Of a stretch of 64,000 bases of DNA, positions 32,154 through 41,683 are shown piece after piece. The notes under the pieces were generated by a model. The model was not told where the DNA came from. It ran no database searches and was given only the letters and a program-made list of their open reading frames with translations. Within the stretch, counting starts at the first letter, position 1, and each line of letters starts with the position of its first letter. The translations under genes and the position numbers were made by a program. The stretch comes from Oscillospiraceae bacterium (GTDB lineage Bacteria > Bacillota > Clostridia > Oscillospirales > Oscillospiraceae), in NCBI GenBank assembly GCA_020025655.1, contig JAHHRR010000003.1, positions 1 to 64,000 on the forward strand, given 5' to 3'.

Positions 32154-33278
32154 ATGGGAATGAAAAAAATAATCGAGCTGAAAGGTGTCAGCAAATCATT
32201 CGACGGCGAAGTTGTTCTGGATAATATAGATCTGGATATTTATGATAATGAGTTTTTAACTCTGCTCGGTCCGTCCGGCTGCGGAAAAACCACCACACTC
32301 AGAATAATCGGCGGTTTTGAATCAGCGGACAAGGGTGATGTTATTTTTATGGGGGAAAACATAAATGATCTTCCTCCCTATAAGCGCAATATTAACACAG
32401 TTTTCCAGCGCTACGCTCTTTTTCCTCACCTGAACGTGTACGAAAACATAGCTTTTCCTCTCAGAGAAAAGAAAGTTAAAAAGGCTGAGATTGATGAGAA
32501 GGTCACCGAAATGCTCAAGCTGGTTGCTTTAACCGGTTTTGAACACAGAAGTGTAACCAGTCTTTCCGGCGGTCAGCAGCAGCGTGTTGCAATCGCAAGA
32601 GCTCTTGTCAGCAATCCTAAGGTTCTGCTTCTTGATGAGCCTCTTGCCGCTCTGGACCTCAAGCTTCGCAAGGATATGCAGCAGGAGCTTAAAAAGATTC
32701 AGAAAGCCACAGGAATCACCTTTATTTTCGTCACTCACGATCAGGAAGAAGCTCTTTCAATGTCTGATACCGTCGTTGTTATGGCTGAGGGCCGTATACA
32801 GCAGATCGGCACTCCTATCGACATCTACAACGAGCCTGAAAACGCTTTTGTTGCCGACTTTATCGGTGAAAGCAACATTGTTGACGGTATCATGCTTGAG
32901 GACAAAAAGGTCAGCTTCTCCAGTCATGTATTTGACTGTGTTGACTACGGCTTCAAGAAGAAAGAACCTGTTGACGTCGTGGTTAGACCGGAGGACGTGG
33001 ACATTGTCCCCGAAGAAAAAGGTATGCTTAAAGGTGTCGTCACCTCTGTTACCTTCCTCGGTGTTCACTATGAAATTATCGTTGATATCAACGGTTTCAA
33101 ATGGATGATTCAGACTACTGATTTTGTTGATGTAGATGAGCACATTGGTCTTTATATCGAACCTGATGCAATTCATATCATGCACAAATCCCAGTACTCC
33201 GGTATGTTCGGCGACTATTCCTCTTTCTCCAACGAGCTGGAGGAGCTCTCCGATGCAGAAATGGAGCTTGATGAATGA
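32154..33278 (+). CDS. potA: Spermidine/putrescine ABC transporter ATPase PotA
   Basis: A 374-residue ABC ATPase that powers polyamine import. Walker [10 protein letters not shown] (39-47), signature LSGGQQQR (near 136), Walker [13 protein letters not shown]-loop [10 protein letters not shown], and a C-terminal TOBE-type regulatory domain (about 240-360). The tail after residue 350 ([16 protein letters not shown]) is acidic. GGGGGTAAAGT precedes the ATG. It leads potABCD, overlapping potB by 4 nt, and comes right after the terminator of the structured leader RNA. Iron or thiamine systems have similar ATPases, but the potB-C-D neighbours make polyamine uptake the best call. Confidence 0.95.
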   Translation: MGMKKIIELKGVSKSFDGEVVLDNIDLDIYDNEFLTLLGPSGCGKTTTLRIIGGFESADKGDVIFMGENINDLPPYKRNINTVFQRYALFPHLNVYENIAFPLREKKVKKAEIDEKVTEMLKLVALTGFEHRSVTSLSGGQQQRVAIARALVSNPKVLLLDEPLAALDLKLRKDMQQELKKIQKATGITFIFVTHDQEEALSMSDTVVVMAEGRIQQIGTPIDIYNEPENAFVADFIGESNIVDGIMLEDKKVSFSSHVFDCVDYGFKKKEPVDVVVRPEDVDIVPEEKGMLKGVVTSVTFLGVHYEIIVDINGFKWMIQTTDFVDVDEHIGLYIEPDAIHIMHKSQYSGMFGDYSSFSNELEELSDAEMELDE

Positions 33279-34162
33279 AACGCAGTAATTCGATTTTTAA
33301 AAAGGACCGCTTCGTAAAGCGGCTTACGCTGATTCCCTATTCATCATGGGCTTTTCTTTTTATTGTTGTGCCTTTGCTTTTCGTGGCATATTATGCTTTC
33401 ACGGACTCGGATTTCAACTTTACACTGGATAATGTAGGTCGTTTCTTTAACGCAACTACCAGTATTCTGAATCCGGACGGAACATACAAAGAAGTTCACA
33501 CCTATCTTGTAATCTTCTGGCGTTCTCTTAAGCTTGCTCTTATCTCAACATTTATCTGCCTTCTTCTGGGTTATCCCTTTGCCTATATCATTTCCAGAGC
33601 AAGCGCTAAAACCCAGAAAATTATCGTAACGCTCATCATGATTCCCATGTGGATGAACTTCCTCATCCGCACCTATGCATGGATGACAATTTTGCAGGAT
33701 GCCGGAATATTGAACGGTATTCTTGATTTCTTCGGTATATCTCCTGTACACATCATAGGTACAGAAGCCGCCGTTGTTATCGGCATGGTATATGATTATT
33801 TCCCCTACATGATCCTTCCCATATACTCAATTATGGCTAAGATGGACAACCGTCTGATTGAAGCCGCAAAGGATCTGGGCTGCAACGGTGCCGGTGTTCT
33901 CAGGCGTGTTATATGGCCGCTGAGCCTTCCCGGTGTAATCTCCGGTATAACAATGGTTCTCATCCCATCCATAAGCACCTTCTACATCTCTCAGAAGCTG
34001 GGCTACGGCAAGTTCTATCTTATCGGTGATGCCATTGAGGCACAGTATTCAGCAAACAACCTGCATTTTGCAGCAGCTATTGCATTTGTACTGATGGTAA
34101 TTCTGCTGGTGGCAATGGTGTTTATGCAGAATTACGCCAACAAGAAAACTCTGGTTGCATAA
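33275..34162 (+). CDS. potB: Spermidine/putrescine ABC transporter permease PotB
   Basis: A 295-residue permease with six membrane segments. The EAA loop that contacts the ATPase reads [29 protein letters not shown] (conserved EAA-G-P pattern, near residues 190-218). The N-terminal basic tail and periplasm-side loop before helix 2 ([14 protein letters not shown]) are typical of PotB. ATGA overlap with potA implies coupled translation; potC follows 12 nt later with AGGAGG. Confidence 0.95.
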   Translation: MKRSNSIFKKDRFVKRLTLIPYSSWAFLFIVVPLLFVAYYAFTDSDFNFTLDNVGRFFNATTSILNPDGTYKEVHTYLVIFWRSLKLALISTFICLLLGYPFAYIISRASAKTQKIIVTLIMIPMWMNFLIRTYAWMTILQDAGILNGILDFFGISPVHIIGTEAAVVIGMVYDYFPYMILPIYSIMAKMDNRLIEAAKDLGCNGAGVLRRVIWPLSLPGVISGITMVLIPSISTFYISQKLGYGKFYLIGDAIEAQYSANNLHFAAAIAFVLMVILLVAMVFMQNYANKKTLVA

Positions 34163-34174
34163 GGAGGGAAAAGC

Positions 34175-35017
34175 ATGAAAACTTCTTCAAAAATCTATAC
34201 CGCACTTATTATGATCTTCCTTTTTGCTCCCATTCTGGTTCTGATTGTCTTTTCCTTTAATGAGTCAAAAAGCCTGTCTGTTTTTTCCGGTTTTTCTTTT
34301 TACTGGTATAAAGAGCTGTTTCATGATACTGCGACTTTAAAAACTCTTCAGAATACTCTGGTTCTTGCTCTTTGCGCCTCTGCCATCGCAACCATCATGG
34401 GAACCGCAGCGGCAGTGGGCATAACCAAGGTACGAAACAAATATCTGCGAGTTACACTCAACACCGTAACCGACATTCCCATGATTAACCCCGATATTAT
34501 AACCGGTATCTCCCTCATGCTTATGTTCGTGTTCGTCGGCCGCCTGTTTGGTGCCGCAACCAGTCTTAACTTCGCAACTCTGCTTATTGCTCATATCACA
34601 TTCTGTCTCCCCTACGTTATAATGCAGGTTCTTCCCAAGCTTCAGCAGATGGATAAATCTATGCCGGAAGCCGCAATGGATCTGGGATGCACACCTTTCA
34701 GGGCATTCACTAAAGTTGTTATTCCTGAAATTTTCCCCGGCATCATCACCGGCATGATTATGGCCTTCACACTGTCCCTTGATGACTTTGTAATCAGCTA
34801 TTTCACCACCGGCAACGGTTTCCAGACTCTGCCTATCAGAATCTACAATATGACCAAGAAAACTGTTACCCCGAAAATGTATGCTTTGGCAACTCTTATT
34901 TTCTTTGTAATTCTTGCTTTACTGCTCATTTCAAATCTGAGTGACAGCGACAGCAGCCGCAGTATGAAAGAAGCCAGAAAGCAGAAAAAACTTAGAAAGC
35001 TTGAGGAGAAGGTATAA
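34175..35017 (+). CDS. potC: Spermidine/putrescine ABC transporter permease PotC
   Basis: A 280-residue second permease, six membrane segments, with the EAA loop MPEAAMDLGCTPFRAFTKVVIPEIFPG (near 165-190) and a family-typical LDDFVISYFTTG after it. AGGAGGG lies 7 nt before the ATG. Its stop overlaps the potD start by 1 nt (TAATG). It has a basic C-terminal tail (SMKEARKQKKLRKLEEK). Confidence 0.95.
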   Translation: MKTSSKIYTALIMIFLFAPILVLIVFSFNESKSLSVFSGFSFYWYKELFHDTATLKTLQNTLVLALCASAIATIMGTAAAVGITKVRNKYLRVTLNTVTDIPMINPDIITGISLMLMFVFVGRLFGAATSLNFATLLIAHITFCLPYVIMQVLPKLQQMDKSMPEAAMDLGCTPFRAFTKVVIPEIFPGIITGMIMAFTLSLDDFVISYFTTGNGFQTLPIRIYNMTKKTVTPKMYALATLIFFVILALLLISNLSDSDSSRSMKEARKQKKLRKLEEKV

Positions 35018-36132
35018 TGAAAAAAATTCTGTCACTTATTGCATCAGCCATTCTTCTGTGCAGTCTTGTTCTCAGCGGATGCGGTTCAAGTGTCAGCTCA
35101 GGTCTGACACTGAATGTTTACAACTGGGGTGAGTACATCTCAGACGGCTCCGAAGGTTCTTTTGATACCATAAAAGAATTTGAAAAGTGGTATTATGCGA
35201 ATTACGGCCAGAAGGTCAAGGTAAATTACGATACATTCTCCAGTAATGAAGATATGTACAATAAGCTTTCCAGCGGTGCTGTGAGCTATGATGTTATCTT
35301 CCCGTCTGATTATATGGTTGAACGTATGCGCAGTGAGAATATGCTCCTGCCGCTGAATTTCGATAATATTCCCAATTACTCCAACATCCTTGACAGCTTC
35401 CGTGGACTTTATTACGATCCTGAGAACCTTTATTCCATTCCCTACACCTACGGCGTTGTAGGTATCATCTATGATGCAAACAAGGTTGCTCCTGAGGATG
35501 CTCACGGCTGGGAGCTGATGTGGAACGAAAAATATGCAGGCAATATACTCCAGTTCAATAACCCCAGAGATGCGTTTGCAACCGCTCAGTATAAGCTTGG
35601 ACTGGATGTAAATGATACCGACCACTCAAGCTGGGAAATTGCTCTTATGGAAATGAAAAAGCAGTTCCCTCTTGTTAAGAGCTTTGTAATGGACGAGGTT
35701 TTCAATATGATGGAATCCGGTGAAGCCGCTATTGCAGCCTACTACGCCGGTGACTATTTCACCATTCAGGAAAATCAGGCTCCCAATGTAGATTTACAGT
35801 TCTATTATCCCGAGCGTACAAATTATTTCATAGATGCCATATGTATTCCCTCATGCTGTCAGAACAAGGAGCTTGCAGAGATTTTTATAAATTATATGCT
35901 CTCTCCTGAGCCGGCTATCGCTAACGCAGAATATATCTGCTACGCTTCCCCTAATTCGATAGTTTATAACGATCCGGGATACGCAGAAGATATGGGCGAA
36001 GAGGCAATGTCTATTCTGTATCCAGGAATTGACAATTTCAGCGAACTATACAACAAATTTTCTTTTAAAAATCTGGACTCTGAAAATCTTATCTACCTTG
36101 TAAGCCTTTGGGAACAGCTGAAAATAAGCTGA
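35017..36132 (+). CDS. potD: Spermidine/putrescine-binding lipoprotein PotD
   Basis: A 371-residue solute-binding lipoprotein. The signal ends in the lipobox LVLSGC (Cys near 22). The mature domain opens LNVYNWGEYISDG and contains VNYDTFSSNEDMYNKL, DVIFPSDYMVERM, YGVVGIIYDANKV and WEIALMEMKKQFP, the usual PotD/PotF pattern; the W and acidic residues of these segments form the polyamine pocket. It hands substrate to PotBC. A terminator follows, so the operon ends here. Confidence 0.95.
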   Translation: MKKILSLIASAILLCSLVLSGCGSSVSSGLTLNVYNWGEYISDGSEGSFDTIKEFEKWYYANYGQKVKVNYDTFSSNEDMYNKLSSGAVSYDVIFPSDYMVERMRSENMLLPLNFDNIPNYSNILDSFRGLYYDPENLYSIPYTYGVVGIIYDANKVAPEDAHGWELMWNEKYAGNILQFNNPRDAFATAQYKLGLDVNDTDHSSWEIALMEMKKQFPLVKSFVMDEVFNMMESGEAAIAAYYAGDYFTIQENQAPNVDLQFYYPERTNYFIDAICIPSCCQNKELAEIFINYMLSPEPAIANAEYICYASPNSIVYNDPGYAEDMGEEAMSILYPGIDNFSELYNKFSFKNLDSENLIYLVSLWEQLKIS

Positions 36133-36157
36133 TACAATTTTCTGAATAAAAGTTTTT

Positions 36158-36200
36158 CTAATACCCGTAAGTTTAAATCTTACGGGTATTTTTTTATTTT
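36158..36200 (+). terminator. Terminator of potABCD
   Basis: A 12-bp stem AATACCCGTAAG/CTTACGGGTATT (36160-36171 with 36179-36190) followed by TTTTTATTTT. Confidence 0.93.
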
Positions 36201-36244
36201 ATGGAAATAATAGAATAAAATCTTATTCAGAAAGGATTTTTAAT

Positions 36245-37261
36245 ATGCTGAAAAGAAAAGGCAGACAGACTATACAGCTGCTATCTGCTCCCGTTATAAA
36301 AGCTCACGCAGCTGTTGCCGGCAAAAAAGAGGGGCAGGGACCTTTAAAAAACTGTTTCGATCTCATTTCAGAGGACTCATACTTCGGTGAAGAAAGCTGG
36401 GAAAAGGCCGAAAGTCATATGCTCAAGCAGTGTTTTACACTTGCCTGTGATAAAGGCCGACTTGCTCCCTCTGAACTGGATTATGTATTTGCAGGAGATT
36501 TGCTCTCCCAATGCATAAGTTCGTCTTTTGCTTTTAAAGACAGCGGACTTCCATACTTCGGGCTGTACGGAGCCTGTTCTACAATGGCAGAAGCACTGTC
36601 ACTGGGCGCAATGCTTGTAGACGGCGGCTTCGGCGAAAATATCTGTGCAATTACAGGCTCACATTTCTGCTCGGCTGAAAGGCAGTTCCGTTTTCCTCTT
36701 GAATACGGCGCATTGCGTGCTCCGTCATCACAGTGGACTGTTACCGGTGCAGGTTCTGCCATAATCTCCTCGTCAGGCTCAGGGCCGCAAATCACGAACG
36801 TAACAACAGGTTTTATAGTAGACGCCGGCATTACTGATGCCAATAACATGGGCGCTGCAATGGCTCCTGCTGCATACGAAACACTTAAAGCCCACTTCAA
36901 TGACACCGGCAGAACCCCCAATTACTACGACGCCATATTCACCGGTGACTTAGGCATACTCGGCAGAGATATAGTGCAGGATTTGTTCAAGAAAGACGGG
37001 GTTACTCTCGGTCCGGAATATATGGACTGCGGTGTTCTGATTTACGACAGACTTGCTCAGCAGGTAAACGCAGGAGGTTCCGGCGCAGGCTGCTGCGCTT
37101 CTGTGCTCTGCGGTCATATTCTGGACTGCCTCGAAAAAGGAATATGGAAGAAAATCCTTTTTGCCGCCACAGGTGCTCTCATGTCTCCCACAAGCTCTAT
37201 GCAGGGCGGAAGTATTCCCGGTATCTGTCACGCAGTCTCAATCGAGATGGAGGGCGCATAA
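36245..37261 (+). CDS. spoVAD: Stage V sporulation protein AD
   Basis: A 338-residue protein with a thiolase-like fold that sits at the inner spore membrane and takes part in dipicolinic acid movement. Landmarks: RKGRQTIQLLSAPVIKAHA at the start, DLLSQCISSSFAFKDSGLPYFGLYGACSTMAEAL (split pattern around residues 82-115), GSHFCSAERQFRFPLEYG, and the closing PTSSMQGGSIPGICHAV. AAAGGA precedes the ATG. It is followed with no gap by spoVAE. The usual first gene, spoVAC, is not upstream: potD occupies that place. No sigma-G promoter could be placed with confidence. Confidence 0.95.
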   Translation: MLKRKGRQTIQLLSAPVIKAHAAVAGKKEGQGPLKNCFDLISEDSYFGEESWEKAESHMLKQCFTLACDKGRLAPSELDYVFAGDLLSQCISSSFAFKDSGLPYFGLYGACSTMAEALSLGAMLVDGGFGENICAITGSHFCSAERQFRFPLEYGALRAPSSQWTVTGAGSAIISSSGSGPQITNVTTGFIVDAGITDANNMGAAMAPAAYETLKAHFNDTGRTPNYYDAIFTGDLGILGRDIVQDLFKKDGVTLGPEYMDCGVLIYDRLAQQVNAGGSGAGCCASVLCGHILDCLEKGIWKKILFAATGALMSPTSSMQGGSIPGICHAVSIEMEGA

Positions 37262-37630
37262 ATGAATATGTTTATTGAGTATCTGAAAGTCTTTCTGGTA
37301 GGCGGTGCTCTGTGCTTGATTGCTCAGCTGCTTATTGACTACACTAAGCTCACTCCTGCTAAAATTCTCAGCTGCTACGTCGTTGCAGGCGTTGTGCTGG
37401 GGGCCTTGGGAATTTATCAGCCGCTGGTGGACTTTGCTGCATCCGGCGCATCAGTTCCTCTCACCGGCTTCGGCAACCTTCTTGCAAAAGGTGTCAGGAA
37501 GGCCGTATCTGAGCAGGGATTTCTCGGAGCCTTCACCGGCGGATTTACGGCTGCTGCGGGCGGTATCTGTGCTGCAATGTTTTTCGCTCTTTTAGTATCC
37601 ATCGTATTTAAATCAAAGGATAAAAAATAA
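37262..37630 (+). CDS. spoVAE: Stage V sporulation protein AE
   Basis: A 122-residue membrane protein with about four membrane helices, matching SpoVAE (AEb type): AQLLIDYTKLTPAKIL near residue 20 and GFGNLLAKGVRKAVSEQGFLGAFTGG in the second half. With SpoVAC and SpoVAD it forms the channel for dipicolinate in forming and germinating spores. The ATG follows the spoVAD stop directly; its ribosome binding site (GGAGGG) lies in the end of spoVAD. Confidence 0.92.
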   Translation: MNMFIEYLKVFLVGGALCLIAQLLIDYTKLTPAKILSCYVVAGVVLGALGIYQPLVDFAASGASVPLTGFGNLLAKGVRKAVSEQGFLGAFTGGFTAAAGGICAAMFFALLVSIVFKSKDKK

Positions 37631-37656
37631 ACCTGAGATCACATCTCAGGTTTACA
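37629..37656 (+). terminator. Weak terminator hairpin after spoVAE
   Basis: Stem AAACCTGAGAT/ATCTCAGGTTT with a CAC loop; the following T-run is only TTT. Confidence 0.6.
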
Positions 37657-37714
37657 TAAGTATTTTCAGTGTAATTTTTAAACTCTAAGCATCTGTAAAT
37701 CGACCACAGAAAGC

Positions 37715-38983
37715 TCAGCAGTTCAGAATTGCGGCTGCCGCTGAACCGGGCAAAGTGCTTTCCTCCACAGGCAGCAAAACTGCGTTAAGACCCAGTTTTT
37801 CCTTCAGGTATTTATCTATAAGTCTTTCAAGCTCAGGTCTGTACACTCTGCTCTTCTGCACAAGGGAGCCCTCTGCGCAGATACACACCGGCTTTTCCGG
37901 ATTTCTGCCTGTGCCGTTCAGAAGCATAAGTGCGCCCAGATTTGTACACATGAACCTTGCTGAGCGGCAGAAAAGAGCCCTGCTTATGAGCTGCACAGTT
38001 TCTTTGTCACAGTCAGGCACTTCCTCAAGCCTCTCTCCGCAAGACCACGCATCAAGCACTGCTCCGTCAGGTTTTTCGACCTTTTGAAGAACATTTAATG
38101 TTTCATTGCATATTAAGCCTTCCTCGCAGGCGGCTTCAAGCATCAGGCTGCAAAGACTGCCAAGGTAAACTCCCGCTGTCATCTTCTCAAAATGTTTAAG
38201 ACCCGGATTAAGGCTTGCACTGTCCAGCGCTTTATCAAAGTCACCCATAGGCAGACCATCATACATTCCGGATTCGGTATTTATTATCATGGGTCTATCA
38301 GAACCTAATTCCAACTTGGTAATATCTTTTTCTGCAACAGCACAGCAGGTATTTGTACCGGTACCGCTGACCTGAGCTATAAAATCCTCGTATTTTCCGC
38401 CGTCCAGTACAGCCGCACCGCCCAGCATAACCGCCGCCGTGTCATTGATAACAACTATTTTCCTGCCATGCACTCCCCTGCGGTTTAGCTCATCGTTCAG
38501 CGATTTGCCCACAAGCTTCCCTTCCGAGTTTTTTAGAACAACTTCTTTATCTATACTCCTGACTCTGCCGTCAATTTCCGGGGTAATATCTGCGGAATAA
38601 GAAAAGCAGAAGCCTATACAGTCAGTATAATCCATCAGTGGCATTATCTCATCTGCTGCAAAAGATATGAACTCATCCCATTCTGCCGGTTCAGCAGTTC
38701 CGGGCATTTTTGTCTTTTTCAAATGCTCAACCTTATATCCGTCTCCTGTAAAGCTCACAAGCGCCGAACGGAAATTCGTGCCGCCTGCATCAACAACCGC
38801 AGCCGACCTGCCGCTGCCTATTTTATCAGCTCTGCCAAGATATGTTGGAATCATAGGGAGTGAGCATTTCTCCCCTCTCAAGCCTTTTTTCATTTCTTCC
38901 GCCATTTTGGGCGCTTCCGCAGCCGGATCAGTATTTTCGGGCAGCATACCATGTTTTTTCAAAAAAAGGTTTACTTTTTCCAT
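37715..38983 (-). CDS. Hexokinase of the eukaryotic-type family
   Basis: A 422-residue sugar kinase. Motifs match the eukaryotic hexokinase family rather than bacterial glucokinases: VVDAGGTNFRSAL (phosphate 1, near 62), GFCFSYSADI (sugar binding), VVINDTAAVMLGGA (catalytic Asp and connect 1), QVSGTGTNTCCAV (adenosine/phosphate 2) and IINTESGMYDGLPMGDFDKALD-type sugar loop (read around 245-266). It should phosphorylate glucose or another hexose at C6 with ATP. AGGTG precedes the ATG. Single-gene unit with no sugar transporter nearby. Such enzymes do occur in gut bacteria, so transfer from a eukaryote need not be recent. Confidence 0.85.
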   Translation of the reverse strand: MEKVNLFLKKHGMLPENTDPAAEAPKMAEEMKKGLRGEKCSLPMIPTYLGRADKIGSGRSAAVVDAGGTNFRSALVSFTGDGYKVEHLKKTKMPGTAEPAEWDEFISFAADEIMPLMDYTDCIGFCFSYSADITPEIDGRVRSIDKEVVLKNSEGKLVGKSLNDELNRRGVHGRKIVVINDTAAVMLGGAAVLDGGKYEDFIAQVSGTGTNTCCAVAEKDITKLELGSDRPMIINTESGMYDGLPMGDFDKALDSASLNPGLKHFEKMTAGVYLGSLCSLMLEAACEEGLICNETLNVLQKVEKPDGAVLDAWSCGERLEEVPDCDKETVQLISRALFCRSARFMCTNLGALMLLNGTGRNPEKPVCICAEGSLVQKSRVYRPELERLIDKYLKEKLGLNAVLLPVEESTLPGSAAAAILNC

Positions 38984-38995
38984 ATTTGCACCTAT

Positions 38996-39026
38996 AAAAA
39001 ATCAGGCGGCACGAAGCCGCCTGATT
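38996..39026 (-). terminator. Terminator of the SPFH-NfeD operon
   Basis: Stem AATCAGGCGGC/GCCGCCTGATT (39000-39010 with 39016-39026); read on the minus strand it is followed by TTTTATAGG. Confidence 0.88.
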
Positions 39027-39038
39027 AAACTTTCTGTA

Positions 39039-39944
39039 TTATTCTTCCTCGTTAACCTTTGTGACGGACTGGACAAGTCCTTCTGCAAGACCTGCAAGGC
39101 CCTGAATTTCACTGGGAATAATAATCTTTGTAGCTCTGCCGTTTGCAGCAGCTGCGAATGCCTCAAGAGCCTTAATTTTAATTACAGAATCGCTGGGCAT
39201 TGCATCATTGATGAGCTTGATACCTTCAGCAGTAGCCTCCTGAACCTTCAGGATAGCCTGAGCTTTACCTTCAGCTTCCAGAATTTCCTGCTGCTTTTTA
39301 GCATCGGCACGGAGAATTGCAGATTCTCTTTCACCTTCTGCTTCAAGGATTGCACTGCGCTTTTCACCTTCTGCACGGAGAATGGCTTCACGGCGTTCAC
39401 GCTCTGCCTTCATCTGCTTCTCCATTGCATTCTGAATCTCCTTAGGAGGCAGAATGTTCTTGAGCTCTACTCGGTTAACCTTAATGCCCCAGGGGTCGGT
39501 TGCAACATCAAGGATGGAGCGCATCTTGGTGTTGATGATATCACGGCTGGTAAGGCACTGGTCAAGCTCCAGATCACCGATAATATTACGCAGAGTGGTT
39601 GCAGCCAGATTTTCAATAGCTACCATGGGCTGCTCAATGCCGTAAGTGTACATCTTAGGATCTGTAATCTGGAAATAGATAACTGTATCTATCTGCATAG
39701 TTACGTTATCCTTAGTGATAACGGGCTGAGGCGGGAAGTCAGCAACCTGTTCTTTCAGGGAGACAACCTTTGCAACCTTTTCGAAAAAGGGCATCTTAAA
39801 GTGCAAACCAACATTCCATGTGGTTTTGTAAACACCAAGACGCTCAATTACGAAGGCCTTTGCCTGCTGTACTACGCGGATATTTCTGATAAGTATAATA
39901 ACTATCAGTAATCCAACAATTATGCCACTAATAATAGGTCCCAT
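39039..39944 (-). CDS. SPFH/band 7 protein (stomatin/QmcA-like)
   Basis: A 301-residue protein with one N-terminal membrane helix (IISGIIVGLLIVIILI, residues 4-19), an SPFH domain (about 20-180, ERLGVYKTTWNVGLHFKMPF and VITKDNVTMQIDTVIYFQI-type segments) and a long Ala/Glu-rich coiled coil (about 185-260, repeats of ILRAEGEKRSAILEAEGE kind). Such proteins form cage-like oligomers around membrane proteases or microdomains. It lies 45 nt downstream of an NfeD-family gene, the standard partner pair. Confidence 0.95.
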   Translation of the reverse strand: MGPIISGIIVGLLIVIILIRNIRVVQQAKAFVIERLGVYKTTWNVGLHFKMPFFEKVAKVVSLKEQVADFPPQPVITKDNVTMQIDTVIYFQITDPKMYTYGIEQPMVAIENLAATTLRNIIGDLELDQCLTSRDIINTKMRSILDVATDPWGIKVNRVELKNILPPKEIQNAMEKQMKAERERREAILRAEGEKRSAILEAEGERESAILRADAKKQQEILEAEGKAQAILKVQEATAEGIKLINDAMPSDSVIKIKALEAFAAAANGRATKIIIPSEIQGLAGLAEGLVQSVTKVNEEE

Positions 39945-39989
39945 AATCTCAATTTCTCCTTGTCATAGTTTATTTTTTACGGGTCTTAA

Positions 39990-40448
39990 TTATTTTTCGG
40001 GTCTTACAATAATTTTAACGCCTTCAATTTTTAAAATTTTCAGACGATCTCCGACTTCAGCCTTTATATCGTCGCTTTCCATACGGGCGGTCCACTCTTT
40101 ACCGTCAATACTGGCAGCGCCGGTACCCATAAGGTTATCAATTTTCTCTGTGGCGATACATTCCCTGCCTATCATCATATCTGCATTTGTAGGCTGCACC
40201 TTGGAATTTATGTATTTCTTCACAAGAGGTCTTGTAAAGGCAAGTGCCGCTATGGACACAACAAAGAACCAGAGCACCTGAAGCCACAGCGGTGCGCCCA
40301 CAGCCGCAGCAACCAGTGCTGCAAGGGAGCCGAGTGCAAACCAAATAGAGGTAAGTCCGGGTATTGCGGCCTCCAGAATCAGAAAAACAACTATAAGAAC
40401 CAGCCAAACTGCCAACATATTTACCACAAATCCGCCAATCTCAATCAT
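39990..40448 (-). CDS. NfeD family protein (short form)
   Basis: A 152-residue protein with two or three N-terminal membrane helices (about 8-65) and a C-terminal OB-fold NfeD domain (GRECIATEKIDNLMGTGAAS and EVGDRLKILKIEGVKIIVRP). The N-terminal serine protease domain of long NfeD proteins is absent. It partners stomatin-type proteins such as the downstream gene. AGAAAGG precedes the ATG. Confidence 0.93.
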   Translation of the reverse strand: MIEIGGFVVNMLAVWLVLIVVFLILEAAIPGLTSIWFALGSLAALVAAAVGAPLWLQVLWFFVVSIAALAFTRPLVKKYINSKVQPTNADMMIGRECIATEKIDNLMGTGAASIDGKEWTARMESDDIKAEVGDRLKILKIEGVKIIVRPEK

Positions 40449-40478
40449 AGCGATTTCCTTTCTTTATTTTATGCTCAT

Positions 40479-40507
40479 ATTATATATGCACAGAGTTCTT
40501 TAGGCAA
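40479..40507 (-). promoter_or_regulatory. Promoter of the NfeD-SPFH operon
   Basis: On the minus strand TTGCCT (40502-40507), 17-nt spacer, TATAAT (40479-40484). Confidence 0.82.
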
Positions 40508-40558
40508 GAAAATTTTTATGTATAATTTTAAAATTTCAAGATAATTTCACTTTAGCTG

Positions 40559-40587
40559 TTTACATTTGTTCTGTAGTGATGTAACAT
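40559..40587 (+). promoter_or_regulatory. Promoter of the yerC operon
   Basis: TTTACA (40559-40564), 17-nt spacer, TAACAT (40582-40587). Confidence 0.65.
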
Positions 40588-40631
40588 AGGAGAGCCAGAA
40601 TAATACAGTTATAAACTATTAGGAGGTAATT

Positions 40632-40925
40632 ATGAACAAGCTCCCTAAGAAACCCCGCAATGAGAATCTTTATAAAGCCATACTTTCTCTGAAATCCATG
40701 GATGAGTGCATGAACTTCTTTGATGATCTGTGCACCGTTTCAGAGCTCATGGCTATGGAGCAGCGCTATCAGGTTGCATCATGCCTTAATGACGGTATGA
40801 TTTACAACGATATTCTCGCTGAGACCGGTGCATCCAGCGCCACCATCAGCCGTGTTAACCGTTCCCTTCAGTACGGCAAGGGCGGATATGAAGTCGTTTT
40901 CCAGCGTTTAAAGGAGAATGACTAA
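40632..40925 (+). CDS. YerC/YecD family TrpR-related DNA-binding protein
   Basis: A 97-residue helical protein with a Trp-repressor-like helix-turn-helix: ELMAMEQRYQVASCLNDG, then YNDILAETGASSATISRVNRSL as turn and recognition helix. YerC proteins are conserved in Firmicutes, and their targets are not well defined. AGGAGG lies 7 nt upstream of the ATG. It leads a compact operon with the methyltransferase, whose GTG follows its stop directly, and probably hslO. Confidence 0.93.
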   Translation: MNKLPKKPRNENLYKAILSLKSMDECMNFFDDLCTVSELMAMEQRYQVASCLNDGMIYNDILAETGASSATISRVNRSLQYGKGGYEVVFQRLKEND

Positions 40926-41654
40926 GTGAGCTGCTACGGAACTCTCGCTCAGTGGTATGACAGTCTCACAGGTGATGTGTGCTACGAGCAGTTCGCAGAT
41001 TTTTACGAGGCGGAATTCCGCCGCTCAGGCGGTGAATTCCGCCTTCTTCTGGACTTATGCTGCGGTACAGGCACTCTGACAGCCGAAATGTGCCGCAGAG
41101 GCTATGAGCTTATAGGAGTTGACAGCTCCTATGAGATGCTCATGGAGGCCAGAGAAAAATCAGCGGAACTGTCTGTTCCACCGCTCCTGCTCTGTCAGGA
41201 TGCAGCTGAACTTGATCTGTACGGTACGGTTGATGCTGCATACTGCTCACTGGACGGTATGAATTATATTCCTTTCGAGGACCTTAAAGAAGTATTCCGG
41301 AGGCTTAATTTATTTATTCGCCCCGGAGGACTTTTTATTTTTGACATAAGGCTGCCGGATTGGCTCAAATCTTTGGATTCACAGGCGTTTGTAGACGAAA
41401 ACGATGATCTGCTCTGCCTGTGGAGAGCTGAGTTTGACGAAGAGATAAATGCTATTTTTTACGGCATGGACATCTTCACCAGAGAAAACGAACTCTGGCG
41501 CAGGAGCAAAGAGGAACATATAGAATATGCCCACTCTCCTGCTGCTCTGGAAACTCTGCTTAAAGAATCCGGATTTGATGATGTAAGACTTATATCTGAT
41601 TGTCCTCAGGGAGATGCAGGCAGACTTTTCATATCTGCCAGACGTCATTTATGA
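40926..41654 (+). CDS. Class I SAM-dependent methyltransferase
   Basis: A 242-residue methyltransferase starting at GTG 40926, immediately after the yerC stop, with AAGGAG inside the end of yerC. The SAM-binding motif I is LLLDLCCGTGTLTAEM (near residue 38), followed by GVDSSYEMLMEARE, and the motif-II region DAAYCSLDGMNYI. The C-terminal part has a small antiparallel insert. Target (small molecule, tRNA or protein) is not predictable. Confidence 0.9.
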   Translation: MSCYGTLAQWYDSLTGDVCYEQFADFYEAEFRRSGGEFRLLLDLCCGTGTLTAEMCRRGYELIGVDSSYEMLMEAREKSAELSVPPLLLCQDAAELDLYGTVDAAYCSLDGMNYIPFEDLKEVFRRLNLFIRPGGLFIFDIRLPDWLKSLDSQAFVDENDDLLCLWRAEFDEEINAIFYGMDIFTRENELWRRSKEEHIEYAHSPAALETLLKESGFDDVRLISDCPQGDAGRLFISARRHL

Positions 41655-41683
41655 TTTTAATATTTTTGTTGGAAGGCTGAAAT

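Noticed and set aside
38667..39911. 414-codon plus-strand frame across the hexokinase and SPFH genes
   Set aside because: It crosses two real genes and a terminator on the opposite strand.
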